Of a stretch of 64,000 nt of DNA, positions 10,253 to 22,119 are shown piece after piece. The position numbers and the translations under genes are program-made. The notes under the pieces were generated by a model. That model made no database searches and was not told the DNA's origin. It saw nothing but the letters and a program-made list of their open reading frames with translations. The number at the start of each line of letters is the position of its first letter. Position 1 is the stretch's first letter. Origin of the DNA: Nothophaeocryptopus gaeumannii (taxonomy: Eukaryota > Ascomycota > Dothideomycetes > Mycosphaerellales > Mycosphaerellaceae); assembly GCA_031771865.1 (NCBI GenBank), contig JASISA010000022.1, forward strand, positions 1,922,001-1,986,000, read 5' to 3'.

Positions 10253-11883
10253 ATGGAGACTTGAGGCCAACATCATGCCCAGGCAAACATGTAACCTCCG
10301 ACTCTCGTCAAGAGTTCAGGACATCTGTATCATATAGGTTTACTTATGGACAACGTGACAAATGAGTGCATGATCATTCAACTATTTCCCTCGTCTTACT
10401 CATTTGGGATCTTAAGGGCAGTTGACAAGGAATACTTACGGTTGCTTGTCTTCGATGTGGAGTCTGTATCAATATTAAATTTTGGGAAGCGCAGACTGTT
10501 CACCCAACTGGACAGGATTTAGAGGTTGTTTGCTTCTTCGAGTAGAAAGGTGGCAAAACTCTCTCGTCCAAAATCCCACCTGCACGTCTCTGCCGTTCTT
10601 GCAGGTGGGGTACCGAGGGCTTCGCTCTGGTGTCGCCATACCTTCTACCGTCTATCTAGGGCAACATCTGGTTGTTGCCAGGGGAGATGTGTGAAACAGA
10701 CCACACGACCATGCGCAGAATCTGGACTCGTCTGATCGCCACCATTGTGCTCGAGATGTTCGGCAATGTGACCTGTCTGCACCCAGAGCGGATCATCTCA
10801 GTCGTGCAGTCATGGTCGTGTCTTGGCCATCTTCTCGGCAAGCGAAGCGATCTCAAATATCTGTTCCGAGCACCTCCCCTCTGCACAGCTGTGACCAGTG
10901 AAACCGTTTTGACGCGGACATCTTGACCTTTCGTCTACGATCGGCGCCACAACCTTCGTCCGGCCAGCTGCATCACCATCCCTGACGTCGTCGATCTCAT
11001 CTCCAGGCCTCGTCAGAAACCCACCGACAACCTCTCAGCCACAAGCGCTCTTGCCGGCCAGGACGCTACCTGGACGGCGCATCCTTCTCATGCTGCACGA
11101 AATTCTAGACGCGATGTGCACCGCTGTATCGGATTCCATTCCAGCCCAGGTGAGCAATCTCTCACGGGCGTTTCAAGACGCGAGAATGGCGAGAGAGTAG
11201 CGATGGCCTCGGATGAAGCGACTCGGATCCTCTCGCCTGTCTCCAACCCAAGTACCGACCGGAGGCAGCCATCCCGGCGACCTTGTTCAGAAACGTCATG
11301 TCATCGCGCCCAGCGAAACGGGAAGAGTGGCCACGCGCGAGCCTCTCACGCGAATCTGAACCCACTTTTTCCCATCTCATCTGTGCATCGATCTCTGAAC
11401 CCCGTCGCGTCTCGGTACGACCGTTCGAGATCTCACACGCTTTACTCCACTCATGATCATGGAGCGGCGCTCTTTGTCGGTGAGTCTTTACTTGTGGTCC
11501 ACATGCTCAATTGCCTTAGACCCCTTATAGGAATGACACGCTCGACGCTATCTCCGCTGGTTCGGCGGCAAAGGACCACTTCTTTACTTTGCCTCTGCAC
11601 AAAACCTCCGTAGTGCCATGACCTTCTGCATTCCTGCATTTCACTTCGACTCCTGGATTTGAGAGATTTCCTTCTTTCCGGCATTGGCAGGATCAGACAG
11701 TGTACAGACCTTTTCCTGGAGCTATCAGAAACTGAATCACCGCCAAGCTGCATATCGCACCGCAGGACCACTTTGGGAAACCAAGGACTTCACCCGATCA
11801 GCGGCTCATATAGTTGCTCAAGGTGCTGGACATCTGTTCACATGAACTCGCTAAGAGGCGTTGGTGTTTGAAGCGAGCCAGCC
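10253..11883. other. 1.6 kb without a recognised gene, one long open frame
   Basis: A plus-strand frame stays open from about 10926 to 11613 (some 225 codons) but has no ATG before about 11203, no recognisable motif and a Ser/Arg-rich composition. It may be leader or promoter DNA of the CRY-DASH gene, or an unannotated exon. A 10-bp inverted repeat at 10575-10609 is listed separately. Confidence 0.3.
10575..10609. repeat. perfect 10-bp inverted repeat
   Basis: CCCACCTGCA and its exact reverse complement TGCAGGTGGG are separated by 15 nt, 3' of the fasciclin gene. It could form a small hairpin or be a paired binding site; a role in 3' end formation is possible but unsupported. Confidence 0.6.
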
Positions 11884-13896
11884 ATGTCGGGCCTTCAGCG
11901 AGTCCTGGTCTACCTTCTTCGGCGCGACCTTCGACTCGCCGACAACCCGGTCTTTCATGAGATTGCCCGACTGAACAGTCAATCGCAGAAGCCCTTCACG
12001 CATGTCTTGCCTGTCTACGTCTTCCCGGCCGAGCAGGTAGAAATATCTGGCTTCCTGAGCTCAGACAAAGACAAGTCGCCATACAAGGAAGCGCGGAGCA
12101 GAGTTGGACAATTCTGGAGATGCGGGAAGCTTCGAGCCAAGTTCACCGCCGAGAGCGTGTGGGATCTGAAGACGGATCTTCAGAATATAAACAGCGATCT
12201 GGTCATCCGGGTTGGCTCGGTGAAGGATGCCGTTCGGTCGATTCTGGACGGATATCGAGAAAGGAAGGACGCCGAGATCCATGGTCTCTGGATGACAGCA
12301 GAAGAGGGATGGGAAGAGAAGATCGAAGAAGAGGATGTGAAGAGCTTGCTGCAGAAGGCAGACAAGGAGTTCAAGGTGTGGCACGACGAGAAGTACTATG
12401 TGGACGATCGCGACTTGCCATTCCAGGACGCCTCTCAACTCCCGGATGTCTTCACTACCTTCAGAAAGATGGTGGAGCCTCTCCGCGATGCGCCTCGACA
12501 AGAGCACCTTATACCAAAAAGCCTCGCCCCATTGCCAGACTTCATTCCAGACCAAGCCGCCCCTTTTTCGATACCTTCGAGTCTGGACGGCACGATTGCA
12601 GCTCTGACCAAGCCGCTCGATAATGGCACAAAAGGTCTGAGCGAGCCATCTCTTCCGAAAGGAGCAAAATCCGCTCATCCATTCATTGGTGGCTCAAAGG
12701 CTGGCCTGGAGCGGGTCACACATCTTATCCAGTCGGGATCCATGACTTTGTACAAAGACACGAGGAATGGTTTGCTGGGGCTGGACTTCAGCACCAAGCT
12801 ATCAGCGTGGTTGGCACTTGGCTCAGTATCTGCTCGACAGGTGCATTGGAAGTTGATCAACTTCGAGGATGGCAAGAACGATGCATGGAAAGGCGTGGAT
12901 GGGTATGGAAAGGGGGAGAACAAGGTATGATGCCTCCTAATTCCACATATAATATGCTGACGATGGCATGGTTAGGGAACCGCTGCTGTGCGCTTCGAAC
13001 TTCTTTGGAGAGACTACATGCGCCTCTGCACTCGAAAATTTGGCGTGCGATTGTTCTTCGTCGATGGATATCGACAAGACCAGAGCGCCAACGGCAAGTT
13101 CATCAGCTCGCCATACACAACTTCCACTAGCAAGAAGAACCGAGCAGGAGCAAACGACGAAGACACACGTATTGCAGTGGAGCGTTGGATTACAGGCCGC
13201 ACAGGCACCGGTCTTATCGACGCGTCTCAACGCGAGCTACTCTTGACCGGTTGGACATCGAACCGCGCTCGACAAAATGTAGCGTCCTATTTGAGCAAGC
13301 ATCTTGGCATCGATTGGCGCATCGGGGCCGAATGGTACGAACAAAACCTTATCGACTACGGTAAGTCAGACGAGCTCTGCGCTATAATTTGATAACACTG
13401 AAGCAGCTTGCTGATGATCTCCACTGTAGATGCCCACTCCAGCTGGGGCAATTGGCAGTATGTCGCTGGTGTTGGCAATGATCCGAGGGGCGATGCGCGC
13501 GTCTTCAATCCTGTCAAACAGGCGGTGGACTATGATACCAATGGCGAGTATGTTCGGACTTGGGTTCCGGAGCTCCGCGATGTAGGACGATCACACCAAG
13601 TTCAGTCTGGTTCGCAGGCCGATCAGAACGACAGTCTGGAAGCTTTGATGGGCGTTTTCCAAGCTTTCAGGATCCCAGCCGAGGAGAAGAAGCGACTCGG
13701 ACTTGAAGGTATTGAATGGGTCGAAAATCCGCTTATTCGAATCGATTTTTCCGTCAACCGACGTGGTGGAGGCAATCGGCGAGGAGGCGGTGGTGGAGGT
13801 CGCGGTCGAGGAGGCGGACGTGGACGTGGAAGAGGTCGAGGTGACTACGGCAGAGGCAGCCGAAATGGCTCGATGGAGAAGGCAGGCTGGCAGTAA
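11884..13896 (+). CDS. cryptochrome DASH (CRY-DASH) with RGG-rich tail
   Basis: Exons 11884..12924, 12976..13360 and 13430..13896 encode 630 residues. The photolyase alpha/beta domain begins VLVYLLRRDLRLADNPVFHE. The FAD-binding helical domain has GLLGLDFSTKLSAWLALGS, VRFELLWRDYMRLC, the GTGLIDASQRELLLTGW core and NRARQNVASYLSKHLGIDW, then SSWGNWQYVAGVGNDPR. This is the CRY-DASH family, blue-light flavoproteins that repair cyclobutane dimers, preferentially in single-stranded DNA. The C-terminal 50 residues or so are arginine/glycine repeats (RGGGG, RGRG), as in other fungal CRY-DASH proteins, and probably help bind nucleic acid. Introns of 51 and 69 nt have canonical ends. Light control is likely by family, but I did not find a promoter element. 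Confidence 0.95.
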
Positions 13897-15145
13897 AAGA
13901 GGGTGCTGGTCACAACCACTGTTTGACAGCATAGCGAGGCGTCGGTTAAGAGATGAAGAATTGCGACATCTTGGTCTATCGAGGAATTAGGCGTTATCAA
14001 ACGCGAAGGCGCTAATGTCTAAAACAGCTTATTAAACCTCTTGGTTATGTTTGGAAAGCTTGGAATTGGCGACATAAACAGAAGGAATCAACATCGTCGC
14101 TCGCTATTCAGCAATGTCAAACAGCAAGGAGAGTCGAAACAGCTCCACAAAACATCCGTACACACAAGGTGTCGCAGATTCCACGAGACCACAATCGCCC
14201 TTCGCTCTGATCATCGATACTTGACAACTTGAACGTTACATCATTAACATGCTTCCCATGTGGTTTTCGAGGAGCATCGACTCTTCACCATAGGCCTTCT
14301 GTTCACAAGATTGACGATTCTTCGTTCTCGAAGATCTCCTCAACTAGATCGTTCTGTGCTCAGCAGCAGCAGCAAACACCCGTCACTCTTCCTATTCCAT
14401 TACGGACTACGCTGCATAAACGGTCCCCATGATTTCCAGCAGCGAATTCGATTACGGTCCCAGCCGCAATGAGCAGTCCCATCTAGAAACCCACCCAGCT
14501 GATACGACACCCTCTCGCCTCACAGCCAACTGACCACCCTCAGATAGCACTGCCTTGGAAATCAATCTCAGTCAGACGGAGTCGTGCCTCAACCTAAATT
14601 GGATCGTCTTCGAAATTCTCCGCCGACAACCATAATCATGCAAACGGCGTACCTTTCATCGACGAAGGACAGCGCGTACAGTCTACCTAGAAAATCTAAA
14701 TCAGAGAGAATCCGCCAGATGGATACCTGTCGCCAGACCAGATACGTTCTGGTTTATTGAATGAGCCGGCAGAGGCTAAATGACTTTGTGTGAGCGACGT
14801 ATCCTCCTTGATCACGAATACGATACTTTGCCAGAAGTAGAAAGCTGACCTTCTTTGGGTTATAGACAAAGATCGATCCTAGACGCGCAAGCTACTGTCG
14901 GGTTATCAGTATTAGATGGAGAGAAAGGGGCATCGTGTATCTGTGGATTGAGCAGTGTGAGAAAACCGGATGGGTGGGATGAGACGAAGACGGAGTAGTT
15001 ATTGAAGAAATCGAGAAGTGGCTGAGGTCAATTTTGCCGCATAGAATGCAGTCGGTGGATTCTGCTAGATGCAGCCGCCTGAGAATATACGGCACCGAGG
15101 GACGCAGGTACTGTTCTGGTTATCTGTCGATATTGTGCTCCTCCC
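13897..15145. other. convergent intergenic region, no gene seen
   Basis: About 1.2 kb between the 3' ends of CRY-DASH (+) and the glutaminase (-). Short open frames only, with no recognisable domain. Confidence 0.35.
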
Positions 15146-17796
15146 TCACTTCGGGTCCACAGTCCCGCTCGTCGGCGCACTGTTCAGCGCCAAGAATGCA
15201 AACATTCCTCCTACCACAGGTCTGTTGATAAACGTGATTCCCGGCGGGTATCCTCCGCTAATAGTGTCGTACAAGTCGGTGAAAGCGAATCTCGTCGGCG
15301 TGACGTTGAGCCATTTGGCGATGGTGGATGTGAACATATTCTTCGTATCCGAACTCGCAATAGCCGCGCAGAAAATTTCCCAGTCGTCTGTAAATTCATT
15401 AGCAAAACGCCAAATCCGTCGCAAGTGGGCATGCTTACTCTTAGTATACGTATGTCTCGTATCCAACGGCACACCATATGTATTAAACTTCGTCTTATAG
15501 AAATTGCTCTGCATGGTATAAACCGACTGAGGGACCAACTTCAACCCCAGCTCGGCATCCGCAAAAAGATTGTATAGCAAACTGTACGAACTCTGATTTC
15601 CGTACTGGAAAGTCGTATGTGGCGGGCTGTCGTTATAGTTAATGCCCAGCTTTTGCCACTGAGTAATATAGCTCTGCGCGATCTTGGTGTAGTTCTGTCC
15701 ATCGGCGACATTTCCGGTCCGGTTGGCGATTTGGGCCATGGCTTGGATACCGATGATTCCTTTGATGGCGAGATTGGTTTGGTTGGCGGCAGAGCCAGCG
15801 AAGTCATCGGTGGAGATCTGGTTGGCGGGGACGAGAGCCTCCTGGACAAGGAAACCAGTCCATTGTTTCAGGATCTGGTAGTGCTGTGTGAGATAGGCGT
15901 TGTCGTTGGCGCGCTGGGCGTATGCGAGGGTCATGATGAGCATGTTTCCACACTCCTCGAGAGGCTGAGCTTCCGCATTGCCATCGCTGTGGCCGGTGGC
16001 GTTGGGGAAGTTGCTGCCGATATCGTGAATGGCGTAGGCGTTTGGCCAGTTGCCCGCTTCTTGGTTGATGAAGAGAGGATCGAGGAGCCATTTTAAGATT
16101 GTGGCGTTGCTGTAAATAGAGATAGGGTGGAAAGGGAAGATGACGTCGACTGTGTTGACGTTTCCGTCGGAACTGATCTCTTTCATGAAGAGCAGTGGCT
16201 TCGTAGGCGTGTTGGTGTATTCGATGGCACCGAAGGCCTGGCGAACGGCAAGGCTGGTCAACGCAGCGTAATTAGAGCCGCCAGCGGCGTTAGAGTCGCT
16301 CGAGACTTTCGAGTCAAAGCTGTTAGCGATGGAGTTCGAATTGCTATAGTCATTAAAGAAGTAGTTGACCTGCGTTTTGTTAAACAAGTGACGTTCGCTA
16401 CCTGGTCATAGGAAAACTTACAGCCCCAGTCTCGTTGGTAAAATAGTTCGTCCACATGCAAGGAAGCTTTTGAACCCCATTTTTCGTGCCTTGGAACTGG
16501 ACGCAGTTCTTCTGGTGCAAACTAAGCTGGAATAAAGTGCTTTGAGTCGAAGATGAAACTTGGCCGAGGTTGACTGCGAATCCGAACACCGGGTAAGCAG
16601 AGTTGATCGCGCGATAGTTGGTGTCTTTCGTATTCGTCAAGGTACCGCTCTTCTTGAAGTTGCCTCGTACAGTGGTATCCGCTCCGGATTGGTACGTAAG
16701 CTTGGCGGTATTGGAGGTCGCGAAATACCTTTATTGTTACTCGTCAGCTCAGGAACGAAAGGCAATCTCAAAGCCAATTCCCACTGACCAGTAGCCCCAG
16801 TCGGCTTGCTCAGACGTCTGGCCGAACTCAAGCTGCTGCTGTCTGTACACTCTGTGATAGGCCACGCCGCCTGTAGCCTGCGCGGCCTTCACCTCAACTG
16901 GAGAGAATGTCGGGGTGGCCTTGTTGTCAGCGGGATTGGGTTTGAATCCCTGTCCAGGTGCCAAGATAGGGTTTATGGCGTCCGTGACAGCGGCGGGGAC
17001 TGCGAAAGCGGTCTGAGTTCCATAGACGATATGCGGCTGACTAGTCGAAGTCGCACTCTCCGGCGAACCAAAGCTCTTTGGCTGGGTGGTACCTGACACA
17101 GTTCCATAGTCCCACCTTTTCAGGAGAGCGTCGTCAGCTTGTTAAAATCCTTCTAGTCGTATCCTTGTTTCAGAAGACTTACTGTGCGATTGCGCCGTGG
17201 TCTCCAGAAACCCACTCAGCCGAGATGTCAGAGTAGAGCTGGACGCTGTGCGATTTCCCGTCGGTTGCAACAACATCCACGTTCATGTACGTGTATGGGA
17301 GAGAGGACCTCAAAAGATCGGTAGGCGTGACTGGCGAAAGGAAAGTAGTCGTGATTTGCACAGGTCCGGCTTGCTGGACAAAGATTGACTTTGTAGAAGT
17401 GTATGTGTATGACGTCTGGTTGGTGTATGGACCGCCTGGACCTCCCATCCACGTGTAGGTAGAGTTATCAACTCGAATCATGCCTGGTGCTGTCAGAAGA
17501 TTGTGAGTGTTGAAAAAGCAAGCAAGAAGTCTTCACCAGTCCATGCTGTAACTTGACCACTGGAAGATGTTAGCAAACCGCAGATCAAGAAGGACAGCAT
17601 CGACCGACCTCCAGAAAGTAGGCCACTCTCCGGCCAAGTAGCCTCCGTTCCCACCATTGCTGCCAGCTTGCTGGTATGTGCTCATGTATGGGCTCCTGAC
17701 GGCAATAGGAATCGCAGGTGGACGCAGAGGCGAGAAGCTCGACTGAGCAGAAGCCAGAGTAGCCACACTGGCCACTAGAAGAGAAGTAAGATGCAT
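15146..17796 (-). CDS. secreted glutaminase A (GtaA-type, DUF5127/DUF4965/DUF1793)
   Basis: Seven exons (17609..17796, 17537..17559, 17183..17483, 16789..17115, 16422..16728, 15439..16369, 15146..15387) join in phase to 772 residues. Exon 2 is only 23 nt. The signal peptide is MHLTSLLVASVATLASAQ. Family landmarks are GGYLAGEWPTFW, VTAWTGMIRVDNSTYTWMGG, ISAEWVSGDHGAIAQWDYG, ADWGYWYFATS, IHDIGSNFPNATGH, MEECGNM-like LEECGNMLIM, YGVPLDTRHTYTKNDWE and FINRPVVGG. These extracellular enzymes of filamentous fungi release glutamate from glutamine. Many N-glycosylation sites (NQT, NAT, NYT) fit secretion. Introns are 49-67 nt; the first has an unusual GTCGGT donor, but phase and conservation demand it. 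Confidence 0.93.
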
Positions 17797-18919
17797 CTTG
17801 CCAAGGAAGGGATGAATGAAAGAATGCGAAGAAAGCGTTACCTTCTCTGAACCAAAGGCGGACAGCCAGGTCTTATGGATCAAATAAGCGGAACGATGTC
17901 TGCGCATCTGACCTCTCCGGCTTGGGCAGACGTTAGTGCTCTTGGATGCGTATGTGAGGGCCTCACACTACACAACCTTGTCGATGAAGATATTGAAGAC
18001 CTTCCTGAGCGAGCCAATGGTAATACGGCCGCACGAGCACGAGTGCTGTGGGGCGCTAGTGCAACGAGGCACGCGGTATGGCGTTTCACAGAGTCGACCC
18101 CATGGTAGTACCAAACGGGCACGCACCGCACTACAGAGGTCGTGCTAGGAGTGCATGTCTGAGGAACAGGTACGTACAATGTCGATCTTATGTGTCGGGT
18201 AGGCACAGCGTGACCCGCAGCAGCCTAATTTGGGAGGCTCTCGAAGGTAAGTAATCTGTGCCAGAAGGGTTCGTGCATCAAAGGTACCGCTCTGCCGCAG
18301 ACGCCAGCAGTGTCTATTTGAGCAAGTCTTGATTTGTGGTTGCCTTTCCTGGCCTGCAGCTGGCATTGCAGCTGTACTTCGGCCGAAGTTGGGATGAAGT
18401 GAAGTCGACCATGCTCGGTCTCGCTGTTACTCGCCAGGTGTCGGGTGGTGTGTGGTGTGCGTGAAACCCCGCGTTGATGCGGCACGAGGACCGTTTACAT
18501 AAGAACTACAATAGTCTGAAGACGTCTCTATTGTGTAGTATGCATATGTTTGTCTAATAAGGGGCGTCAGCTGCGCAAGTGGAGGACTGCCGCTAAGGTT
18601 TATACCGATGAGCGTTTAAGATGGCCTACCCATGGTTCAGTGGTAGAGTTGATCATCAGGTGGGCGCTTCTCAGGAGTTGCCGCGGGTGAAGCGTGACAT
18701 AACTGCATGCTCTCCAGTGGTATGACGCGCCGTCAACGACGCTATTCCGTGCCTAGTTCTATCGGAGAACGCATCGCAGACAACGCGTTTTTCAGCAAAC
18801 GCGCCCTTGGGTAATGAAAAGGGTCTTAAAGACAACGCAGCTCTGGCGATCATGCGTACCGAGTACGATATATGCCTGCAACACGAGCGGAAAGCTCAAG
18901 TTCAGCATAACTTGAACAT
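17797..18919. other. intergenic, holds a tRNA-like A-box relic
   Basis: About 1.1 kb that includes the glutaminase promoter. No protein is recognised. A tRNA-like segment at 18622-18666 is listed separately. Confidence 0.35.
18622..18666 (+). other. tRNA-like fragment (A box without B box)
   Basis: The segment reads GCCTACC, then TGGTTCAGTGGTAGAG, a perfect D-arm/A-box match, and shortly afterwards GGTGGGC, which pairs with GCCTACC with one wobble. No GGTTCGANTCC B box or anticodon stem follows, so it is not a functional tRNA. It looks like a tRNA with its middle and T arm deleted, a tRNA-derived relic, or chance. Confidence 0.3.
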
Positions 18920-19417
18920 TCACGTCCATGAGGTCTGTGCTTGGCTCTTCCGCTCCCTGACCTTGAACCCAGCCTCTCGCAGCTCCTTCACGACCTTCTC
19001 GCCCCTCATAGCAGCATGCGTCGCCAATCTCCAATGAACATCCAATTTATCCACCACAACCTCTACGACCTGCACTGTCTTCGGATTCCTCATGCTCTCC
19101 AGTCCAAGCACTCCCTCCAGCTCTACCTTCGTCTCGCATCGATGGAAATTATTCTTTGCCTCTTCGGTAGGCATGTCGAAGAACGGAAGCATATGCTCGT
19201 AATTGAAAGGAACAATGTCAACGTATGACTGATGGGCTCCATGGTCCAGTCGTTCGACGGTATACCCGCTATTGTTGAGAACCAGGATAACAAGTGCAAG
19301 ACCGAGATGGACGATATTCGCTACTTCCTGAACAGTGAGCATCAAGATTCCATCACCAGTAGCCAGGATCGTTCGACCCCTCTTCTTCTGGTACCCGTGA
19401 ATATCTTTGCTGTCTCT
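18920..19417 (-). pseudogene. pyruvate decarboxylase C-terminal remnant
   Basis: The frame gives about 165 residues of the thiamine-pyrophosphate-binding domain of pyruvate decarboxylase: KKRGRTILATGDGILMLTV, LNNSGYTVERLDHGAH, DIVPFNYEHMLPFF, then a C-terminal tail. The TPP motif GDG...NN is present. A UGA stop lies just upstream at 19418-19420. The roughly 380 residues that should precede (the N-terminal and middle domains) are missing, and the next gene begins only 700 bp away. No upstream exon with PDC content is visible. It is therefore a truncated relic of a duplication or transfer, not a working enzyme, although a short transcript cannot be excluded. Confidence 0.7.
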
Positions 19418-20121
19418 TCAAACAGACAAAGAGACGTCTCCGCCTAGGGTCTAATGAGTATGAGTATGAGTATGAGTATGATTGATTAAAGGGCGAATGG
19501 ATTGAATCGGGAAAGAGATCAACCCGAAGATATATGAAACAGATCTTGAAACGCGATATATAACATGAGTAGCTCTTCTTGACTGGAAGCTTCAAGAGAG
19601 TGCAATCAATGCTTACCATTGACCGTACGAAGGCGGCATTCTGGTCTGTCTATCAATCGCGAGAAGAGGGTTGCGATTTCGAAGGATATATCCAATCCTT
19701 GTGAGAGCTCCCATCCCAAAGGTACGGCCAGAATCGATTTTCGTCGGCTGCTCTCTTAGAACAATGCATTTAGATGCATTATTAGCGATGGCCGGCAAGA
19801 TACAGCGACGTATCCGTTCACGCTCACCTGATGCTGATCAGATGCGTGTGAATGAATGTTAGACGATGTACGATGTACGGAATCTGGGTGCTCAAGTCAT
19901 CTTATGATCGCCTGTGGCTGAATCAGCGACTTCACGTGCAAGAATTGGGCCACTATGATGCGTTCTCGTCGACCTCCTACTTCGATGTCCGGAGAGGCTA
20001 AGCAGAAGTATTGTATGCCTCACCAACGGCCAAGCAGTCGAGTATATTGGAAACTTCCTGAGGCTTGCCGGGACAAAGCTTTCAGTCTCACCTCCCAGAC
20101 CAACATCAGCATCCTTACCCA
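19418..20121. other. intergenic between the decarboxylase relic and the S33 peptidase
   Basis: I could not find the missing N-terminal domains of pyruvate decarboxylase here. It contains a hexanucleotide repeat (listed separately) and no recognised gene. Confidence 0.4.
19454..19480. repeat. ATGAGT hexanucleotide microsatellite
   Basis: Four and a half tandem copies of ATGAGT lie directly upstream of the truncated decarboxylase frame. The repeat may mark the breakpoint where the rest of the gene was lost; that is inference. Confidence 0.8.
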
Positions 20122-22119
20122 TCAATCAAATCCAATCTCATCAACCCAACCTGCTGCCGCAAGTAGAGCTGAGTGTATCCTGCCTATCCTCTCTTTCTCT
20201 CTTGACAGCTCCATCTCCACCTCTCCTCCAACCTCCACATCCTCACGGTCCGGCCCAGGTCCAAAAGGGACCTCGTCAGCCTCACAAGTGGTATTAGCGG
20301 GCGGTAGCTCTCCACTCTGGAAATACTTCCTTATGTACCCAGTCGTACATTTACTATACGCCGAAAGCGAGCAATGCCCACTCGCATTCTGCATCAACGC
20401 TACAGAGCCCTCAAATCCCTTCACCGCATTGATCGCGTTAATTCCAGGTGTTACAGGGTCGGCTGTATTGCCTAGCAACAGAATAGGATGACTCGTCTTT
20501 CCGGTCCATGGTCCGGTAAAGCGATGATGCGCCCGAACACTGTAGTGAACGCAATGCATTCGGATCGTGGCCCACATAGCTCTTATGGAAGGGGAGAGGT
20601 GAGAGAGCTTCTTGTAGTAGTCCTCGAAGTGGGAGCGGTCGAGGAAGGCTTGGCTGTCGCCGTCACTGCAGGCAATTGCCATCGTGGCGCCAGAGTTCAG
20701 GGAAGAGGAGATTTTGCTGTAGTTTCGCAATGGGATTAAGGAGTGGCCGTTGTTTGTGGCTGGACAGAAGAAGTCGTGGTATGGTTTGAGGACTTTGGCG
20801 AAGCGGGTTCCGATTCCGTTCTCGACATCCCAGAGCAGATTGGCGACGAAGGGGAACGCCTTGATTGGCGAGTAGAGTGCTGCGTAAATGAGATTTTTGA
20901 TGTCGCTGTATTCGATTACTTCTGGGTAAGGTCCGATCACTGGTAGCGGGTTGTGGTATAAGCTCATTGTGATGTTGAGGATCCGGTCTCTGACGCCTTC
21001 TGGTGTGCTCTTGCTCGTTTCGTTTGCAAGTGCACATGCTGGGTATCCTACTCGTGCGCAATGGTAGTAGAACTGATCCATCACCTTCTCCGTGTCCACG
21101 AGGTTGTCGTACCAGAGAGTTCTCAGGTAGTCCGCAGTATCAACAACGCCGTCTACCACGAGACGATGGATCCGATCCGGGAACATCGCAGCGAACGTCA
21201 GACCCAGGTAGGTGCCGTACGAGAAGCCCCAATACTGAATCTTTTCCTCACCCTTGCGATGCACCAGCGCATCCGGAACCTCCACCGATGCACTACAACG
21301 ACGTCCCTTTCCGAGAACTCTCCTCGCCTCACCCTCCCTCCACCTCCCATGCTTCTCAACAATCTCAAGCATATCTCTCGCAACAGAAGCAGTCGAAACA
21401 TACTCCTTAATATCCGCCTGTCCATCTTCTCTCGGAAGTGAGCAACCCGCCGCTCTCGCGATAGCCATACTCCAAAGCCTTCCAATCGACGCATCCGAAG
21501 ACCCCAGAATCCCCTCTTCCATGACCCGTACTTGCCAGCTCTGCGTCAAAGGCCCATAATCTGAACACTTTACCCTTGGCGTCGAATGCCCCACGCCTCT
21601 CGGATCAAAAGATATGAGGTCGTAGTACTTCCCGTCCTCATCGTCCATCGTCTCGCTTATGTCTTTACCGCTTCCAAGAACAAGACTGATGCCAGATCCA
21701 CCGGGCCCTCCAGGATTAAGCAGAACAGCACCTCCATACTTCGGGTCCGTGACCGCCACCTGGGCTGGTTGTCTAATCACGGCTAATTGAATACTGGCGT
21801 GTGTGGTGTGGTTCCAGTAATCCATTGGCAGCTCCAGACGGGCACATTGATAGTTTCCGATTTCGGTGTAGCAGTCGCCATACTCCAAAGAGCTACTTGA
21901 AGGTGCTGTCTGCCAGTCGAAGGCGGAGGTGTGAGGCTCATGCTTGGACTTGCTGCCGAACGGGTTCCACTGGAGTGCGGAGGTTTGCCACCACTGTCGA
22001 CTTAATGCCAGGACGCTGCACAGAATAGCGAGAAGTGCGAGTCCACGTCGGCCATTGCGTCGTGAGTCTGATGACCTCGAGGGCTGGCCCTCTTCCGTTA
22101 TCACTGCTAGCTTCTCCAT
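20122..22119 (-). CDS. membrane-anchored alpha/beta hydrolase, S33 tripeptidyl-aminopeptidase type (TAP-like C-terminus)
   Basis: An intronless frame of 665 residues, starting at the first ATG (MEKLAVITEEGQPS). A hydrophobic segment at residues 25-40 (GLALLAILCSVLALS) after a basic stretch suggests a type II membrane anchor. The hydrolase core has LLNPGGPGGSG (oxyanion loop), ISFDPRGVGHSTPR, the nucleophile Ser300 in GFSYGTYLG, the acid in LLLGNTADPVTP and the catalytic His in NASGHCSLS near the C-terminus. This matches fungal and bacterial proline-type or tripeptidyl peptidases of family S33 with the TAP-like C-terminal domain. These remove short peptides from protein N-termini; here it would act in the secretory pathway or outside the cell. 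No gene partners are evident. Confidence 0.9.
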   Translation of the reverse strand: MEKLAVITEEGQPSRSSDSRRNGRRGLALLAILCSVLALSRQWWQTSALQWNPFGSKSKHEPHTSAFDWQTAPSSSSLEYGDCYTEIGNYQCARLELPMDYWNHTTHASIQLAVIRQPAQVAVTDPKYGGAVLLNPGGPGGSGISLVLGSGKDISETMDDEDGKYYDLISFDPRGVGHSTPRVKCSDYGPLTQSWQVRVMEEGILGSSDASIGRLWSMAIARAAGCSLPREDGQADIKEYVSTASVARDMLEIVEKHGRWREGEARRVLGKGRRCSASVEVPDALVHRKGEEKIQYWGFSYGTYLGLTFAAMFPDRIHRLVVDGVVDTADYLRTLWYDNLVDTEKVMDQFYYHCARVGYPACALANETSKSTPEGVRDRILNITMSLYHNPLPVIGPYPEVIEYSDIKNLIYAALYSPIKAFPFVANLLWDVENGIGTRFAKVLKPYHDFFCPATNNGHSLIPLRNYSKISSSLNSGATMAIACSDGDSQAFLDRSHFEDYYKKLSHLSPSIRAMWATIRMHCVHYSVRAHHRFTGPWTGKTSHPILLLGNTADPVTPGINAINAVKGFEGSVALMQNASGHCSLSAYSKCTTGYIRKYFQSGELPPANTTCEADEVPFGPGPDREDVEVGGEVEMELSREKERIGRIHSALLAAAGWVDEIGFD

